This document shows positions 34,620 through 47,347 of a stretch of DNA of 64,000 bases, in pieces (within the stretch, counting starts at the first letter, position 1; the number at the start of each line of letters is the position of its first letter). The notes below the pieces were generated by a model, which was given only the letters and a program-made list of their open reading frames with translations, searched no databases and had not been told where the DNA came from. The DNA comes from Steromphala cineraria (Eukaryota; Mollusca; Gastropoda; Trochida; Trochidae), in assembly GCA_916613615.1 (NCBI GenBank), contig OU744735.1, positions 56,250,082-56,314,081 on the forward strand. Reading direction: 5' to 3'. The position numbers and the translations under genes are program-made.

Positions 34620-36010
34620 CCACACGCAGTTGTTTAAATGAGACGCGAGACCTTATTCTGCAACTAGGGGATGTCGGGCCAGGTAATGATATATCTAACC
34701 GTTGGAATACAATAACTTTGCATATGCTTCTATTCAATGATGAAAACTTCAACAATCACAGTTTTGCCCCAAGAAAAGGCTACAGTGTCTCTTATGCTGA
34801 TATCTAACTTTTCATGTTAAAATGGTTGAAAAATTAATGATACATAAAATAAAGAGTGGACACATTAACCATGAAGTACAAATCCATAAGCTTGATGTTT
34901 AAAATATACCACAGTCCAAATGCATGACTCAAAGCAATGACACTGTTTGAAATCGGGACACCATTTGCAATTATTGTGATTTTAAGTCACTCGTCTGTTG
35001 AAGTGATATGATGTTTTAATTTCTTTATTATATATATATTGCAACATATTATGTCTTTTAATTGTTTTTCTCATAGTTTTTGGGCGGCTTGTAAATTTTA
35101 AATGTTATCAAAATGCGTGCATGTGTGTACGAGATGAATGTAAATAAACAGATTCTCTCTGTATATAAATAACATCATCGTACTACCTGCAATAGTACTC
35201 ATTCTGTGACGGGTCGAGTCTCCTGGGTGTATTGTACCATTGTCCTACAGGGGCTTCAGGTAGTATATTCTTTCGTCAGGCCTCTCATTTAACCCTCTTA
35301 CCGAATTTACACGTACAATGCAATCGAGATATACAATAAGAGTAAGAGATATACTTTGCATTTACAAGGTCTCTCAGCAAATACAATCCACTTCAGTTAA
35401 CTTCGAATAAGTTATTTTTCAGTAATGCGATACGCAAGAATAATCATTCATTATCAACAAGTTCTCCGATTTACAGTTCTGTTGTGCACTGTATTTCTAT
35501 ACAATTAATTTTTCATTTGGAGGACTGTAGGTTGTAAATAACCCTCGTTCTGAAGCCTTATTGACTTGCAAATCTATTGAAGAAAGTTGGACACTTGAGA
35601 TCGTTATGCTGTGTACGGGTGTCTAGAATAATGACGAAATCATGATGTGCATCTGCTTGGTCCATATAATAAAATGATAATGACAGAATAACAACATCCA
35701 TATTGATTATCGCCAGACTGTCAACAACATCCGTTTGATCCATGGATCGTTCATATCAATCATAAGGCAATCTTTCTCATTACCAAATGGCAAGGGACAA
35801 TCTGTCTCGGTTAATAAGCACTTATTGCCATGCGCGTGAGCAAGTAATTCAATAGGCCGTATTGACAGAAACACATAATTGATTAACACTAGGGATTCCG
35901 TACTGGGTAGATATTTTCTTCTGAATTTCACAAATGTTGACAACTTACGTGAATGCGTTGGCGTACTATCTGATACATGGGCACTTTAAGTGAAACTTCT
36001 TTCCAAAAAC
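34620..36010. other. Non-coding, nothing secure
   Basis: Contains an AT dinucleotide run near 35030. The minus-strand stretch near 35190-35245 has splice-like borders but no recognisable domain. Confidence 0.4.
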
Positions 36011-36011
36011 T

Positions 36012-37045
36012 GTTGTGTGAGTTAACCCTGTGATGCATATTGTACCTGTGAGTTAACCCTGTGTTGGGCATTGTACCTGTGAGTTAACTCTGTGATGCAT
36101 ATTGTACCTGTGAGTTAACCCTGTGATGCATATTGTACCTGTGAGTTAACCCTGTGATGCATATTGTACCTGTGAGTTAACTCTGTGATGCATATTGTAC
36201 CTGTGAGTTAACCCTGTGGTGCACAGTACCTGTGAGTTAACCCTGTGATGCACACAGTACCTGTGAGTTAACCCTGTGATGCATATTGTACCTGTGAGTT
36301 AACCCTGTGGTGCACAGTACCTGTGAGTTAACCCTGTGATGCACACAGTACCTGTGAGTTAACCCTGTGATGCATATTGTACCTGTGAGTTAACTCTGTG
36401 ATGCACACAGTACCTGTGAGTTAACCCTGTGATGCACACAGTACCTGTGAGATAACCCTGTGATGCATATTGTACCTGTGAGTTAACCCTGTGATGCACA
36501 CAGTACCTGTGAGATAACCCTGTGATGCATATTGTACCTGTGAGTTAACCCTGTGATGCACACAGTACCTGTGAGATAACCCTGTGATGCATATTGTACC
36601 TGTGAGTTAACCCTGTGATGCATATTGTACCTGTGAGTTAACTCTGTGATGCACACAGTACCTGTGAGTTAACCCTGTGGTGCACAGTACCTGTGAGTTA
36701 ACCCTGTGATGCACACAGTACCTGTGAGTTAACCCTGTTATGCATATTGTACCTGTGAGTTAACCCTGTGGTGCACAGTACCTGTGAGTTAACCCTGTGA
36801 TGCACACAGTACCTGTGAGTTAACCCTGTGATGCATATTGTACCTGTGAGTTAACTCTGTGATGCACACAGTACCTGTGAGTTAACCCTGTGATGCACAC
36901 AGTACCTGTTAGTTAACCCTGTGATGCACACAGTACCTGTGAGTTAACTCTGTGATGCACACAGTACCTGTTAGTTAACCCTGTGATGCACACAGTACCT
37001 GTGAGTTAACCCTGTGGTGCATATTGTACCTGTGAGTTAACAGGC
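36012..37045 (+). repeat. 31-bp minisatellite with higher-order organisation
   Basis: About 34 units of GTACCTGTGAGTTAACCCTG plus a variable tail: type A ends TGATGCATATT, type B ends TGATGCACACA, and type C ends TGGTGCACA (29 bp). C-B-A triplets recur near 36205, 36300, 36670 and 36765. Some units carry CTCTG for CCCTG. Confidence 0.97.
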
Positions 37046-37184
37046 AATGTACACACGAGTACACATGGGCATCCGATTAAACGAACGATTTTTAGTTGCT
37101 CTTTAACTCTGTAATGGCGCCTTAATTTTTTATGCAAACATTGTGTTATTCATTTACATTGCCATACCTATATCGGTGACGAAT

Positions 37185-37299
37185 CCAGGGCCTCCTTTCA
37201 CAAAGCAACCTTAACTAAGGTTAACCTTAGCTCCCATTCTTTAACATTACACCTTAGTGACTTACGATCACCTTAGAGCTTTGTGAAAGGAGACCCTGG
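37185..37299. mobile_element. Short foldback MITE-like element (115 bp)
   Basis: Ends CCAGGGCCTCCTTTCACAAAG and, inverted, CCAGGGTCTCCTTTCACAAAG. The interior is also partly self-complementary (AACTAAGGTTAACCTTAG). Too small to code; typical of abundant molluscan palindromic repeats. Confidence 0.8.
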
Positions 37300-37529
37300 T
37301 CATGTGGTTAAACTTAGTGGCTGGTAAAAGCAACACCGCCTTTAAAGGTGGTTGATCGAGCCAAACAATGTCTTGATAATAGGAAGTTTCCGCATACACA
37401 TATATCTATTTTTTTTAGCAAATAGGGCTTTTAAATTAAATAAATCCTAACCTTGCGTGATGGTTAGATCATTTGTCCGATTTGCATAACATATTAAGGG
37501 TTCAAAATATGTCAAATTCAAAAGTTTTA

Positions 37530-37688
37530 TCACGTTTTTATTATGACACAGTCGCTACCGTTACATTTGTCGCCTTCACAACACTCTGCACAGATGTTGG
37601 CTAGTACATCGGATCTTCTCTCGCGATACCCATGGTGATGTCTTGAACGCTTTTCAACTCCCCAGTGCTTAGCAATTCCATTGCATAC
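37530..37688 (-). CDS. Ly6 gene exon F: domain 2, C-terminal part and stop
   Basis: Acceptor ACCTTTCAG; 52 residues starting VCNGIAKHWGVEKRS with a His/Arg-rich loop, then ICAECCEGDKCNGSDC, seven closing residues and TGA. Confidence 0.88.
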   Translation of the reverse strand, partial: VCNGIAKHWGVEKRSRHHHGYRERRSDVLANICAECCEGDKCNGSDCVIIKT

Positions 37689-40600
37689 CTGAAAGGTAAC
37701 TTTCACAAAGGAATAATTCACAAAACAACATGGAGAACTTATTTACCGCTTATACTCTTGGCTTCAATAAGAGATTATAGATAATTATGCAAGGGCAGCA
37801 AACTAAGACTAAAGGTTCTCGTGTGGAAAATCTGTTAATGTATATTAACCATTCTCTCTCCTTTTCCTTAATGAATGCAAAACTAGTATTCTTATAAAAA
37901 TATTGTAAAATCAGTTTTATCATAAAATTATAAACTCGAAAACATGCAGATAAACAAATTTGACGTTTTGTTCGATTTTGCTGAGGATGCATTCAAAAGA
38001 GAATAACCATATATCTCAAGTAATTCGTTGAATGTATGAAAACTTCACTTCTGAAAGAGCAACTCCGTGAGTAGTTGTGGTCACAATGCTAAACTCTATA
38101 TATGATGTCATTCGAACGAAATATATCGACTGTTATAGAAAAATGTTATTTAGAGCATATCGACGTTGTATAGTAACCTTAGGAGGGTTTGAAGTCGTGA
38201 TATGATTGAATGATTGAAACACGGACAGTGATGAGCGTCAATCAATCAAACAAAGTTTAGAAACTTATCTAAAGCAGTCAGTAATGATATAAGATTTTCA
38301 TGACGTATGCAATAATTAATGTATTGCCAATCATAATGGGAGAAATATGTGATACGTTTTTTATTTACATCATCAATATCCATCATTCCTATTAAAGTAA
38401 AAAGCCGGTGAGAGGACGCAGTGATGCATTCACTATGTCGAATTGTTAAATATAGAGCAACTGATAATTATTTATGTTCCCCCACTAACATATATGAAAA
38501 TAAGTGTGATATGATCATGTTATAATCATATATAAGTATAAACAGGGAAGAACTCCCGAGTTTCGTTTCCACCAAAAAAACACCGATAGGCCTGTCCCTT
38601 TAAGAGATTAATGATGAATATTCTTATTTCGCTCACCACATTCCTCATGCACCCAGCGTTATATCGTACTTTGTATGTGTCTGTAACGACTTTCTCTATG
38701 TAGCATTTCTGAAAATGAAGTGAACATATGACAAAATATCACAGGTGAAACAACAGAGATGCGTAAAGACGACAACTGGTGCTGATAAAATATCTAAGAA
38801 AACATATACTTAATTCTTAACGTAAGAATATGGCGGAATAGCTGACAACGTGGTGCTTGTCTGCCTTTAAGGCTATTGTAGAGAGGATGGGGTATTGATT
38901 CCTTTACACGTTTTGATTTTTTTCAATTTTCTGGGATTATGTTTATGTTTTGGTTAATGGGTCGTTTGCTCTATGCGTTACACCTCCTCATTTGCGACCG
39001 ATAATGTTTTTGAGATAGATGGATACCTACACACGCTGAGTTCATTTTATCTAGTTTTTCAAGTTTTTCGTGATCTTTTCTACAAACAATTTTGCCAAAC
39101 GGCAGAAACGCCATATTTTCTGTGCGCTTCAAAGTATCAAATCCCTTTCAAATTGAAGAATATACTAATATATAATATAAAATCCGTTGTCTGATATTCA
39201 TTGTTATTTCTCTATAATTTTCTATTTTTAGTTAGCCAGCCAGTTTGATTTGACGAATAAGGGGACAAGAGCAAAAAGGTGATAAACGGTCGTTAGTGAT
39301 TTAACATCTGATGTAATCTACAATGATTAATCGTTATACTCTGTTCTTAAATAATTGACAAATACATAACCAACCTGAGGTCGATGTAAATATAAAGGCT
39401 AAATCTAGATAACGATAAACTACTTCGATTATTGGTTTTAGAGAGGAGATGTGTCAAATCAGATCACCATTATGAAAGACTAAGTCGTTATGCAGTTGTG
39501 AATAATGCATACCTCCTATCCAGGACAGTGTGACATAGTAAGGGTCGAATGGACTGCTAAACTTATTACAACTTTCCAGTAAACTAATGTATTAAAGGTA
39601 ATGTAATCGAAAATAAATAAATAAACTTCATGAAGTCATAATCAAAACTGTAATTTCAATGTGTGTGCATAAAGTAATATTGCATTGCAATATCTGTATT
39701 GTGCATTGCGAACAGGCCATTGGCCTCTACAGCACGGAATAAAGATTTAGAATGATTTATATTGCGATAATATTGCACAGCCCTAAAATTATTAAACGAT
39801 TGTCAATGAAATACCCTTTTAGCAATTGAATAAACCCTCTAGCAGTCAACAATGGTGAGAAAATGTTATTTTCAATGAGTAAAATTAACACTCCTTTACA
39901 GTTCAACAGTTTGACGTCATGACAGTGGCCCAACGTGTTGAATTCTCTTATACCGTCACACGGCTATCGAGCATCCTAGCGACCGCTCTGAGTGTTACTG
40001 ACCTTGCTTCGACGATATTAGTAGAATGTTTTCTTAGATAATAGATTAGATATAGTAACTGTGCAACCTTGATAGATATTTTGATTTTCTCTTCTTGTGT
40101 TTTATCAAAGTAAAAAAGTTTTACAAGTGAAAATATTTTTTGTCCTCATTCGATGACACAAATATGGTATAGGTCAATAAAAGACACACATATATATGTG
40201 TTAAAAAGAGAGTTGATTTATCAAGTGAAGAAAGGTTGTATGTGAGATATATAAACATGTATTTATATCCAGTATGTTGAGCTATGTCACAGCTCTACGA
40301 GTCTTCCATGTGTATCTAACGTCATAAGAGACTTCACTACGTCAGGGCATTGTTTCATGACGTCACACTCGTATTCTCACCTCGACATGTAGCTCGCAGG
40401 GCACGAGTATTTCACAGTGGGTCGGGTGAATCAGGTCGTCACACTTGTAACATAATATGTGATTGGCCGCTGAAAGACAAAAGTACATTAACCCATCAAT
40501 TTCTGGGATTCAAGCTGTAAAATTGTAGACATTATAGTTAACATAACGATAGCAATGAGAAGCTGAGTAAAATCAGATTTAAAGAGGCAGTTAACCTGAG

Positions 40601-43600
40601 GCTGTATATGCATGAAGAAAGAATATCCTTTTTTCATAAGTATCGCGAAATCGATGTATCGAACAAATTACTGTAAAAATGCAAAAAAAAACGAACTTTT
40701 CTCTCCCAGAGAAATTCGTTCATTTCCTTGTGTAACGATTTCCATGCGTACCCGTTCCTGTTTTCCTTTTTTACCATCACTTTATTCCCACAAAATACTG
40801 CTACAGTAAAAGTATATTTAACAACTGTAGTGAGGTTTGATTAAATAACGGTCTACAAATACTAAGGGTCAACATGTTCATTTTACACATCGCATTAGGT
40901 AACAGGTGTATGTTTTTCAATGTCAATGAAAAATGTCTTACATTACTAAGCTGTCGCATATGACATATTTTCTGGTTATGTTTATCTTATATTTATGACG
41001 TCCCTTTTCATTTGTGAACAATTATTTTCGCAATTTTAATGAGAGCGAAGAGTTAATTTGTGAACCATTACTTTCGTGATTCGAATACGAGAGTGCTTAG
41101 TACAACTGGTTAAATCCGAATGTTACGACTTAAGGTACCTCGGTTGAGAGAAAATGATACATGTAGGACCGCGAATATATGCAAAATGAATATCTAAGTA
41201 GATAACTCATATCGACCGAAGGTTTCTGCTAAAACATATTTGTGTGCTATCGATGACTAAGCCCTCCTATTTCTTTAATTATTAATGACGCAAACCCTGA
41301 TCAGTTACCATAAATGACCTGCAAATAAAGACATTTAAGCTGCTATTCAGACATAGATACATTAAGAAAGGATGTATCAAATATTTCACCGAATATCGTT
41401 TATTTGACATAACGTTCGGTTTTCATGTATGACCTTCACGCCTTTGGAAAAATATTTGGAATTCTATTTGCGACATGAATCTCAGTTGTTTGAAGGGACA
41501 TAATATTATATGATACATGTAAACGACCTTTGGTGAAATTTTCTAATCAATCAAAATAAAGCAGTTTGGTATTTGCGTTAATGTGCATGAGTATCATTCT
41601 TCAGCTCAGTAAACCAGAAAAATTTAAATATACCTTTAGAATTTAGCCTAAAATTATTGTTCTTGTTCTCAATGAAAGAACGTTGTTCTAACAGATATAG
41701 AAATAACGACTTTTCTTAACTAGACCTCTAATATTCATCATGGACTTGTAATATTAGTTTCTTTCTAACACTCATTTATCCGTTTTAACACATTTAGAAA
41801 GAAATAACTTTAGTTATTGTTATTTACAAAAACTAGTAAAAATAAACGTTGTCAATCTCTTTTACACAGCTATAACAATTCCCATGCTCGTTACGAATTT
41901 ATTGTTTATAGAAAAATATTTCTTGCATAAGATTAATATTGTGAAGATATTGTAAATAGTGTCAAAGTTTGGACGAGCGATTGTCTAAAATATTTAAATA
42001 GTCACCTTTCATACTGCATATGTGCACAGAGATTCCATAAAATCGCCAAAATGTGCATTCCCGTAAGTGTAATTAAATGCTTATTTTCAATTTTGCTTGA
42101 TTAAAAAAATTTCGCATAGAAATTTGAATGATAGTTGTCACTTTGACAGTAATCATTAATAGCACCCTTTACATAACGATCATTACGACACTCAACTTTT
42201 TTTCTCTTTAAAAACAGTTTGCAATTCCCTTGGAGGAAATTTCTAAACAACAACATAATATGATAATCTTGCTACACAGAACGTGAACCAGAGGTCGCAT
42301 GTCCGATGAAAAAGATGGGTTCAAACCTCAATATTAAAACCTTGCATTTATATCTATTCATATGATTAATCAGACGAGATTGTCTGCTCTTTTATCGATT
42401 CCTATTTTATCATTAGCAGTAATACAAAGTACAGTCTTACTTTAATTTACAAATCATGTCGCCAAAAAGGCTTTTAACAACTTTAGTCTTATTGAAAATG
42501 TAAATTTAGACCATTTCGAACTAATTATTAGCACAATTTAAGCTAAAAACCCCACTTTGGGTTCATGTTTTGAGAAAGGGCGTTAACAGAAACCGTAACA
42601 TTCGCTCTCTTGAAATATCAAATTTGTCAAAATTAAACTTTTGATTACAAAACAGATGGATTTGTTTTGAACAAATGTCTCCCTCAACATGCCTACCAAA
42701 CAAGTGTTTTATCTTTCTACGTCAACGTTTTGATAAAATGACTGAACTTGGCAAAATATTTTTCCCTGCTTAATTAATTAGATTGGATTAACAAATTCTT
42801 TTGTTAAACTATTGTGGGCGTTCCATGATAAGATTTTTTCCAATGGTTGGCGGAGCGAGATGCCACCAAACAAGTACTGCTTTAACACTTTTGTAGTTAT
42901 ATCACACTTGGCTTCACTCACCTCGAGAATCGCAGAGAAGATTGTTGCAGTGACTGATGTTGCAACACGATTGACAGCTATGGGGTTCATTGACAACGTT
43001 GCATTCCTGCAATTAATTGAAACAATATACATACATGACATTTTCATGACTATACTCAAAATAAGACATACTTAAATGTACTATTACGAATATGCTGTAA
43101 TAGAATATTGACAATATAGCTATTGTGAAGAATCTAAAAGCTTTAAAACGAAGTACTCCTTCCTTTTAATAGTTCCATCCGTGCTAGCGGTAAATATAGT
43201 CCCTCACTAAGCAGATACACATACACATGCATGTATACATAATTAAACAATCAATTATATGGCGTAAAATTATTTTATATAAACGTTCTATTCGATTTGA
43301 TTTTCGAAAACTATTGTTTCTATGCAACAAGTACATTCTTGGGCATTTGACGAAGTAAATAGATCACTGTGCAACAAAATTACTTCACGAGTTGCACAAC
43401 AGCAGTTATTTGAAGAGTTATTGTAGAATTCTTTCTTCTATATCTTGTTTGCTTAACCGCCCAATTGGTAATAAGCATACTGCGTACCTGAGTTGGTCGA
43501 CAACCTAGACGATAGACTTCAGTATTGGTAGAATCGTTGTAACGCTCGGTGAAACAGGACTGAAACCATAAATAGTGTGGTCATTCAGTTTAAAGATACC

Positions 43601-43988
43601 AATACAATATATCTACTTCTGTTGTCTTGTATTTGTTGCACGTATCTGAATCAACTCTGGAGATTGATAATGCAGCTAAAATAATAACAATAACAAATGT
43701 CAGTCTGATAAAAATAAAGATATATAATATAATGGTAAATATTTTGAGAATGCGTAGGGTCACGTGGTCCTGTGCAATGCTCTGTCGACAATTTAAATAT
43801 GATAATCTGTTTATTATCGTAGTCCCAAAATTAAAGAATATGCTGAAAACATACTTGTCCCTTTAACTTGACTATCGACTATCAACACTCCTACCTACCT
43901 CACCGGTGTTACACAGGGCAACATGCTTACACTCGCTCGGGTACAACACGCCACTGCACTCGTAGCAATAAGGACCGTCAAAGGCGTT
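37530..43988 (-). CDS. Two-domain Ly6/uPAR (three-finger) protein, 5' exon missing
   Basis: Six minus-strand exons (43988-43899, 43559-43488, 43006-42922, 40469-40381, 38708-38637, 37688-37530) join in matching phases (0,0,1,0,0). They total 189 codons including the stop. Exons 1-3 and 4-6 each encode one three-finger domain, with cysteines distributed 4+2+6 in both. The domain ends are CCNISHCNNLLC and CAECCEGDKCNGSDC, the Ly6 'CC....CN' signature. Such proteins are usually secreted or GPI-anchored and bind proteins or receptors; no GPI signal follows domain 2, so secretion is likelier. The signal-peptide exon must lie upstream of 43988 and was not identified. Function unknown. Confidence 0.8.
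37700..38630. other. Ly6 gene intron E-F
   Basis: AT-rich intron with no further exon or element recognised. Confidence 0.5.
38637..38708 (-). CDS. Ly6 gene exon E: domain 2, middle
   Basis: 72 nt, phase 0-0 as in exon B; encodes KCYIEKVVTDTYKVRYNAGC then MRNV; donor GTG|GTGAGC. Confidence 0.85.
38710..40380. other. Ly6 gene intron D-E
   Basis: AT-rich, non-coding; the frame at 38973-39194 has no domain. Confidence 0.5.
40381..40469 (-). CDS. Ly6 gene exon D: domain 2, finger 1
   Basis: Acceptor GTCTTTCAG, encodes ANHILCYKCDDLIHPTHCEI then LVPCELHVE; donor GAG|GTGAGA, phase 0. Confidence 0.85.
40470..42921. other. Ly6 gene intron C-D (between the two domains)
   Basis: AT-rich, non-coding. 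Matching phases at both ends leave no need for an extra exon. Confidence 0.5.
42922..43006 (-). CDS. Ly6 gene exon C: domain 1, C-terminal part
   Basis: Acceptor AATTGCAG, encodes ECNVVNEPHSCQSCCNISHC then NNLLCDSR; donor GAG|GTGAGT gives phase 1. Confidence 0.8.
43488..43559 (-). CDS. Ly6 gene exon B: domain 1, middle
   Basis: 72 nt, phase 0-0, encoding SCFTERYNDSTNTEVYRLGC then RPTQ; donor CAG|GTACGC. Confidence 0.8.
43899..43988 (-). CDS. Ly6 gene exon A: domain 1, finger 1
   Basis: Acceptor TTGTTATAG, encodes NAFDGPYCYECSGVLYPSEC then KHVALCNTGE, donor GAG|GTAGGT (phase 0). CYxC opens a Ly6 domain. Confidence 0.8.
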
Positions 43989-45410
43989 CTATAACAACAA
44001 GAATAAATAGCAGGTTTTCTTTCAATGAAGCTGGGGTTTCTCGAGAAAAGTATAATAAACATGACCAAATGCACAGCAATTCATTTTGATTTTAAAAAAC
44101 TAAAAGAGAGTCCTGAAACTACACTACACAAATGTCCCTCACCGTCACACCTAAGTGGCCGCCAGCAGTTTCGCTTGATACACTATAATTTTCTTCGAGG
44201 TTGAGTAAGGAGACAGTGAACCCTTGGCCTTAACTATCTCTTCGTTTCGTTTGGATGGGGTAGGGTGAAGAAAGGAAATTTCCACAACCGTTACTTCAAA
44301 ATACATTTTCTAAGTAGTAAACCTGTTTAAATTGGTTCAATATAACGTGACGATAACACTGTTTAGAACCATTCAGCAATATTAAAAAACAACGAGTACG
44401 ACAGTTACCTGAAAATCATCAATTCAAGCCAAAAATAGGTTCGACACTTCTGTCGTCCAAATGCAATGTTTTTCGGGCGTTATGAATTTTGATTGTCCTC
44501 AGTTATTCAAGATCGACGTTTAACAATTTGACCCAAACATTAAAACTATTCCGCTCTCATTTGAAATGTCTTCGTAGTCCTGTAACACATTTGTAAATCA
44601 TACCAATTGCTTTAACTAAATATCCACCATTGTGACAGTTTGATGCCATTTAGATATACTAACGCTAGGTGCATGTGCATCATGCAGTCTAGGAATGATC
44701 ACAATCTGCAGGTTGTGATATACCCCAGATGGTTCGTGACTCATACGTGGTGTAAAATTGCCATACATGTATAAACATCTTGAGATGGGATAGACATAGT
44801 ATGCGACGAGAACTCTCAAACATTTTATTTCCAATAACGTCCTCTTTGTTGTCAGCTATTGACTTGATGTCAGTGAATCAAACTAGCTAGAATTTACACC
44901 TTAAATGATTTTATTCACAATATTTTTTTCGAGGAAAAAAAACCCTTTATATTTACCATAAAAGGATTAAGAATGCACAATTTCAGGAGAAATAATCAAT
45001 TGTGCTCGAAAGATGTATGACATATTAATTTGTAATTAGATAATAATATAGAAAAATTATGCTTTTAATTACTGACTGAAATCATAGTAAAAATGTCTTA
45101 CAATCATTTGCCGTGTTCTCGGCAAACTGTGATGATTTGACGTTGATATGACGAGGCATGGTAACAAACCTAGGGAGAAACATTAAGATCAAATATACAT
45201 TAAATAAACACGTTTCGAAAATCAATATCCCAGTTAGCAATCAACTCAATCTGACTGAAATTGTCGTGACAAGGCGTATTGATAATTTTAAGTGTCATTG
45301 GATATATTATCTTTATATATCGCCCAAAAACATCAATCATTTGCATATATAGTTGTTGAAATGAAGGCGAAATACAAAATCTTTTACTTAAATTCAATAC
45401 TTTATTATTC
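43989..45410. other. 5' side of the Ly6 gene, signal exon not found
   Basis: A minus-strand stretch near 44148-44190 has an acceptor- and donor-like frame with Cys codons, but its phase does not fit exon A. No signal-peptide exon was convincing. Confidence 0.35.
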
Positions 45411-45816
45411 TTACCTATAGTATAAGCTTAGCTCATCTACACTACGTAAAGTCAAACGTAACAGTATATGATAGGTTGGCTTGACATGTCTTAGTACGAA
45501 ACGGGTGTTTAGGGCACTAATGAAGACGAGGTGTCTAACGTTCTGAATCAGTGCTCTGTTTTCGCGTACAGAGGTTACTGTCGGGCGTTCAGATCTCACA
45601 CGGACTTGAACACCATTGATTTGGACGTGTTTTTGAACCAAAACGAGTGATAACACTGTGATAATACCCAAACTGTGTAGCAATAGCTCTGCACGACAGA
45701 TCGTTATCTCGCATACCAAATGTTCGCCATTTCTTCCCTACTGATAATCTACACCTTGCCATAATTGGCAACCTCAAATGCAACCATTTGTTCGAGATAG
45801 ACGAAATTGTTGCCAC
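45411..45816 (-). pseudogene. Tc1/mariner transposase N-terminal relic
   Basis: The first frame starts with a helix-turn-helix segment (LSVGKKWRTFGMRDNDLS, then CRAIATQFGYYHSVITRF) typical of Tc1-family DNA-binding domains. After a frameshift near 45640, the second frame continues VQKHVQINGVQVRVRSERPT and VRENRALIQNVRH, the usual following segment with the Arg-Pro linker. The catalytic domain is absent. Copy A keeps only its end at window base 1, with an internal 80-bp-class deletion. Confidence 0.75.
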
Positions 45817-47347
45817 CTAAAAAGTTGATTTCTCAAAATACACGAGCTCATGCTCCAAACTCGTCACACGAGTAAAGTCGGAGTTTCACGAGCATTTGTG
45901 ATTGTCTGCAACAATGTATAGGGGGTTGTTTATGCCATGAAACATCTTCGATGTCATTTTCAACATTTTGTAAAAAAAAATACTCAAATGAAATAAGTAG
46001 TGCTTAACTTATTATTCTGGGTATATAAAGTAAATATGACCCATTAACACTTCGTTCCAAAATGATCGATTATAAAGTATTTTGTTGAGAAATGTTGACC
46101 AATTTTCAGAAAATGATTATATTACATAGGAATTTATGAACAGCGTAAAATACTTTTATCAAAATGATTAAACAATGAATGTACAACAAGGCCACGTGTG
46201 TTATCTGAAATATCTGAGAATTACATAGCTACAAGTTCAAAGACCGTTTTCCATATTTATGAATGTGTGTGTCATAGTGCCAGATCGGACTAAATGTGAT
46301 TCTCCTACCTCGAATAAAACACGGTCAATTTCGGTTGTTCTTTTCAATGAACAGTGGATTACATAATGGTTCTTAAGTAATGCAGATTTACTGGAATCAA
46401 AACAACACTGCTCGATGTATCAAAGCATATTTTATTATTTCTGTACATCATGTCTATTTGTGGTCTTATATCCTGGTATGTTAAATCTCCGAATAAAGGT
46501 TCTTTAAACTCATTTACAATTAAACTGTCTTTGGGTTTATTTTAGATATGTAACATTGCCTCATATGTAGACTGTCAGGCACATTTATAGGCTGCAAAAG
46601 CATATCCATTACATCACATGGTCGTGTAAGTGAACGATCGCAATGTCGCAATGACCACATCTATATATAAACCAAGAAATGTTGAAAGGCTGGTGCGTAT
46701 TCTTACCTGTCAAAATCAAAAGAAATAATTCCTTGGCGGCCATTTTGATTACAAAGGTAGTCCCATTTTGGAAACGAATATAAGAATGAAGGAGAGATAA
46801 GATCGCCTTTCTGTCACCAGATACTAGGAAATAGTGTCAATTGTGGACCTTTTACCTCGATATCGAGATAAGAGGGTTAAAAATAGCTTTGGACAAAAAA
46901 TCATCGAAGGGTAGCGATGTTGAGGTTGCGACTCAAGCTGTTCGACTCTTCTCTTTTAAAAAACATATACATTTTTCAGCTATTGAGCAAAGTTTGATAC
47001 GATACGGGAGCTATTTTTTCAGTGATTTGTCGGAATTAAAAAAAAGGGTTTGATCTTTATGTTTATCAAACATGCTGATAACAATAACCAAACATTTCAC
47101 TGTTTATTATTCAGATTTATGACTTACTGGACTTCCATTATTAAATTATTGATAAGAAAATGGTATGGTAAATTCGAGATAGAAATATTTGTACATCGTG
47201 TTGGTTCAGTGTTCAAGTATCACGTTCAATTGTAGCTTTGGTAACATCATAAACAATTTTAATCGTTGTAAACAGATATCGTCTACTCGTAGTCTCCACG
47301 AAGGTAACATTAATACTACCTGAATGAAAACATTTTAAATTTGAAAC

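Noticed and set aside
35185..35245. Possible minus-strand exon with acceptor- and donor-like borders
   Set aside because: Only about 20 codons, no recognisable domain and no partner exon in phase.
36012..37045. CRISPR-like look of the regularly spaced repeat
   Set aside because: Units are contiguous with no unique spacers, and the sequence is eukaryotic.
44148..44190. Cys-containing minus-strand stretch upstream of the Ly6 gene
   Set aside because: Its phase does not match exon A and it lacks a signal peptide.
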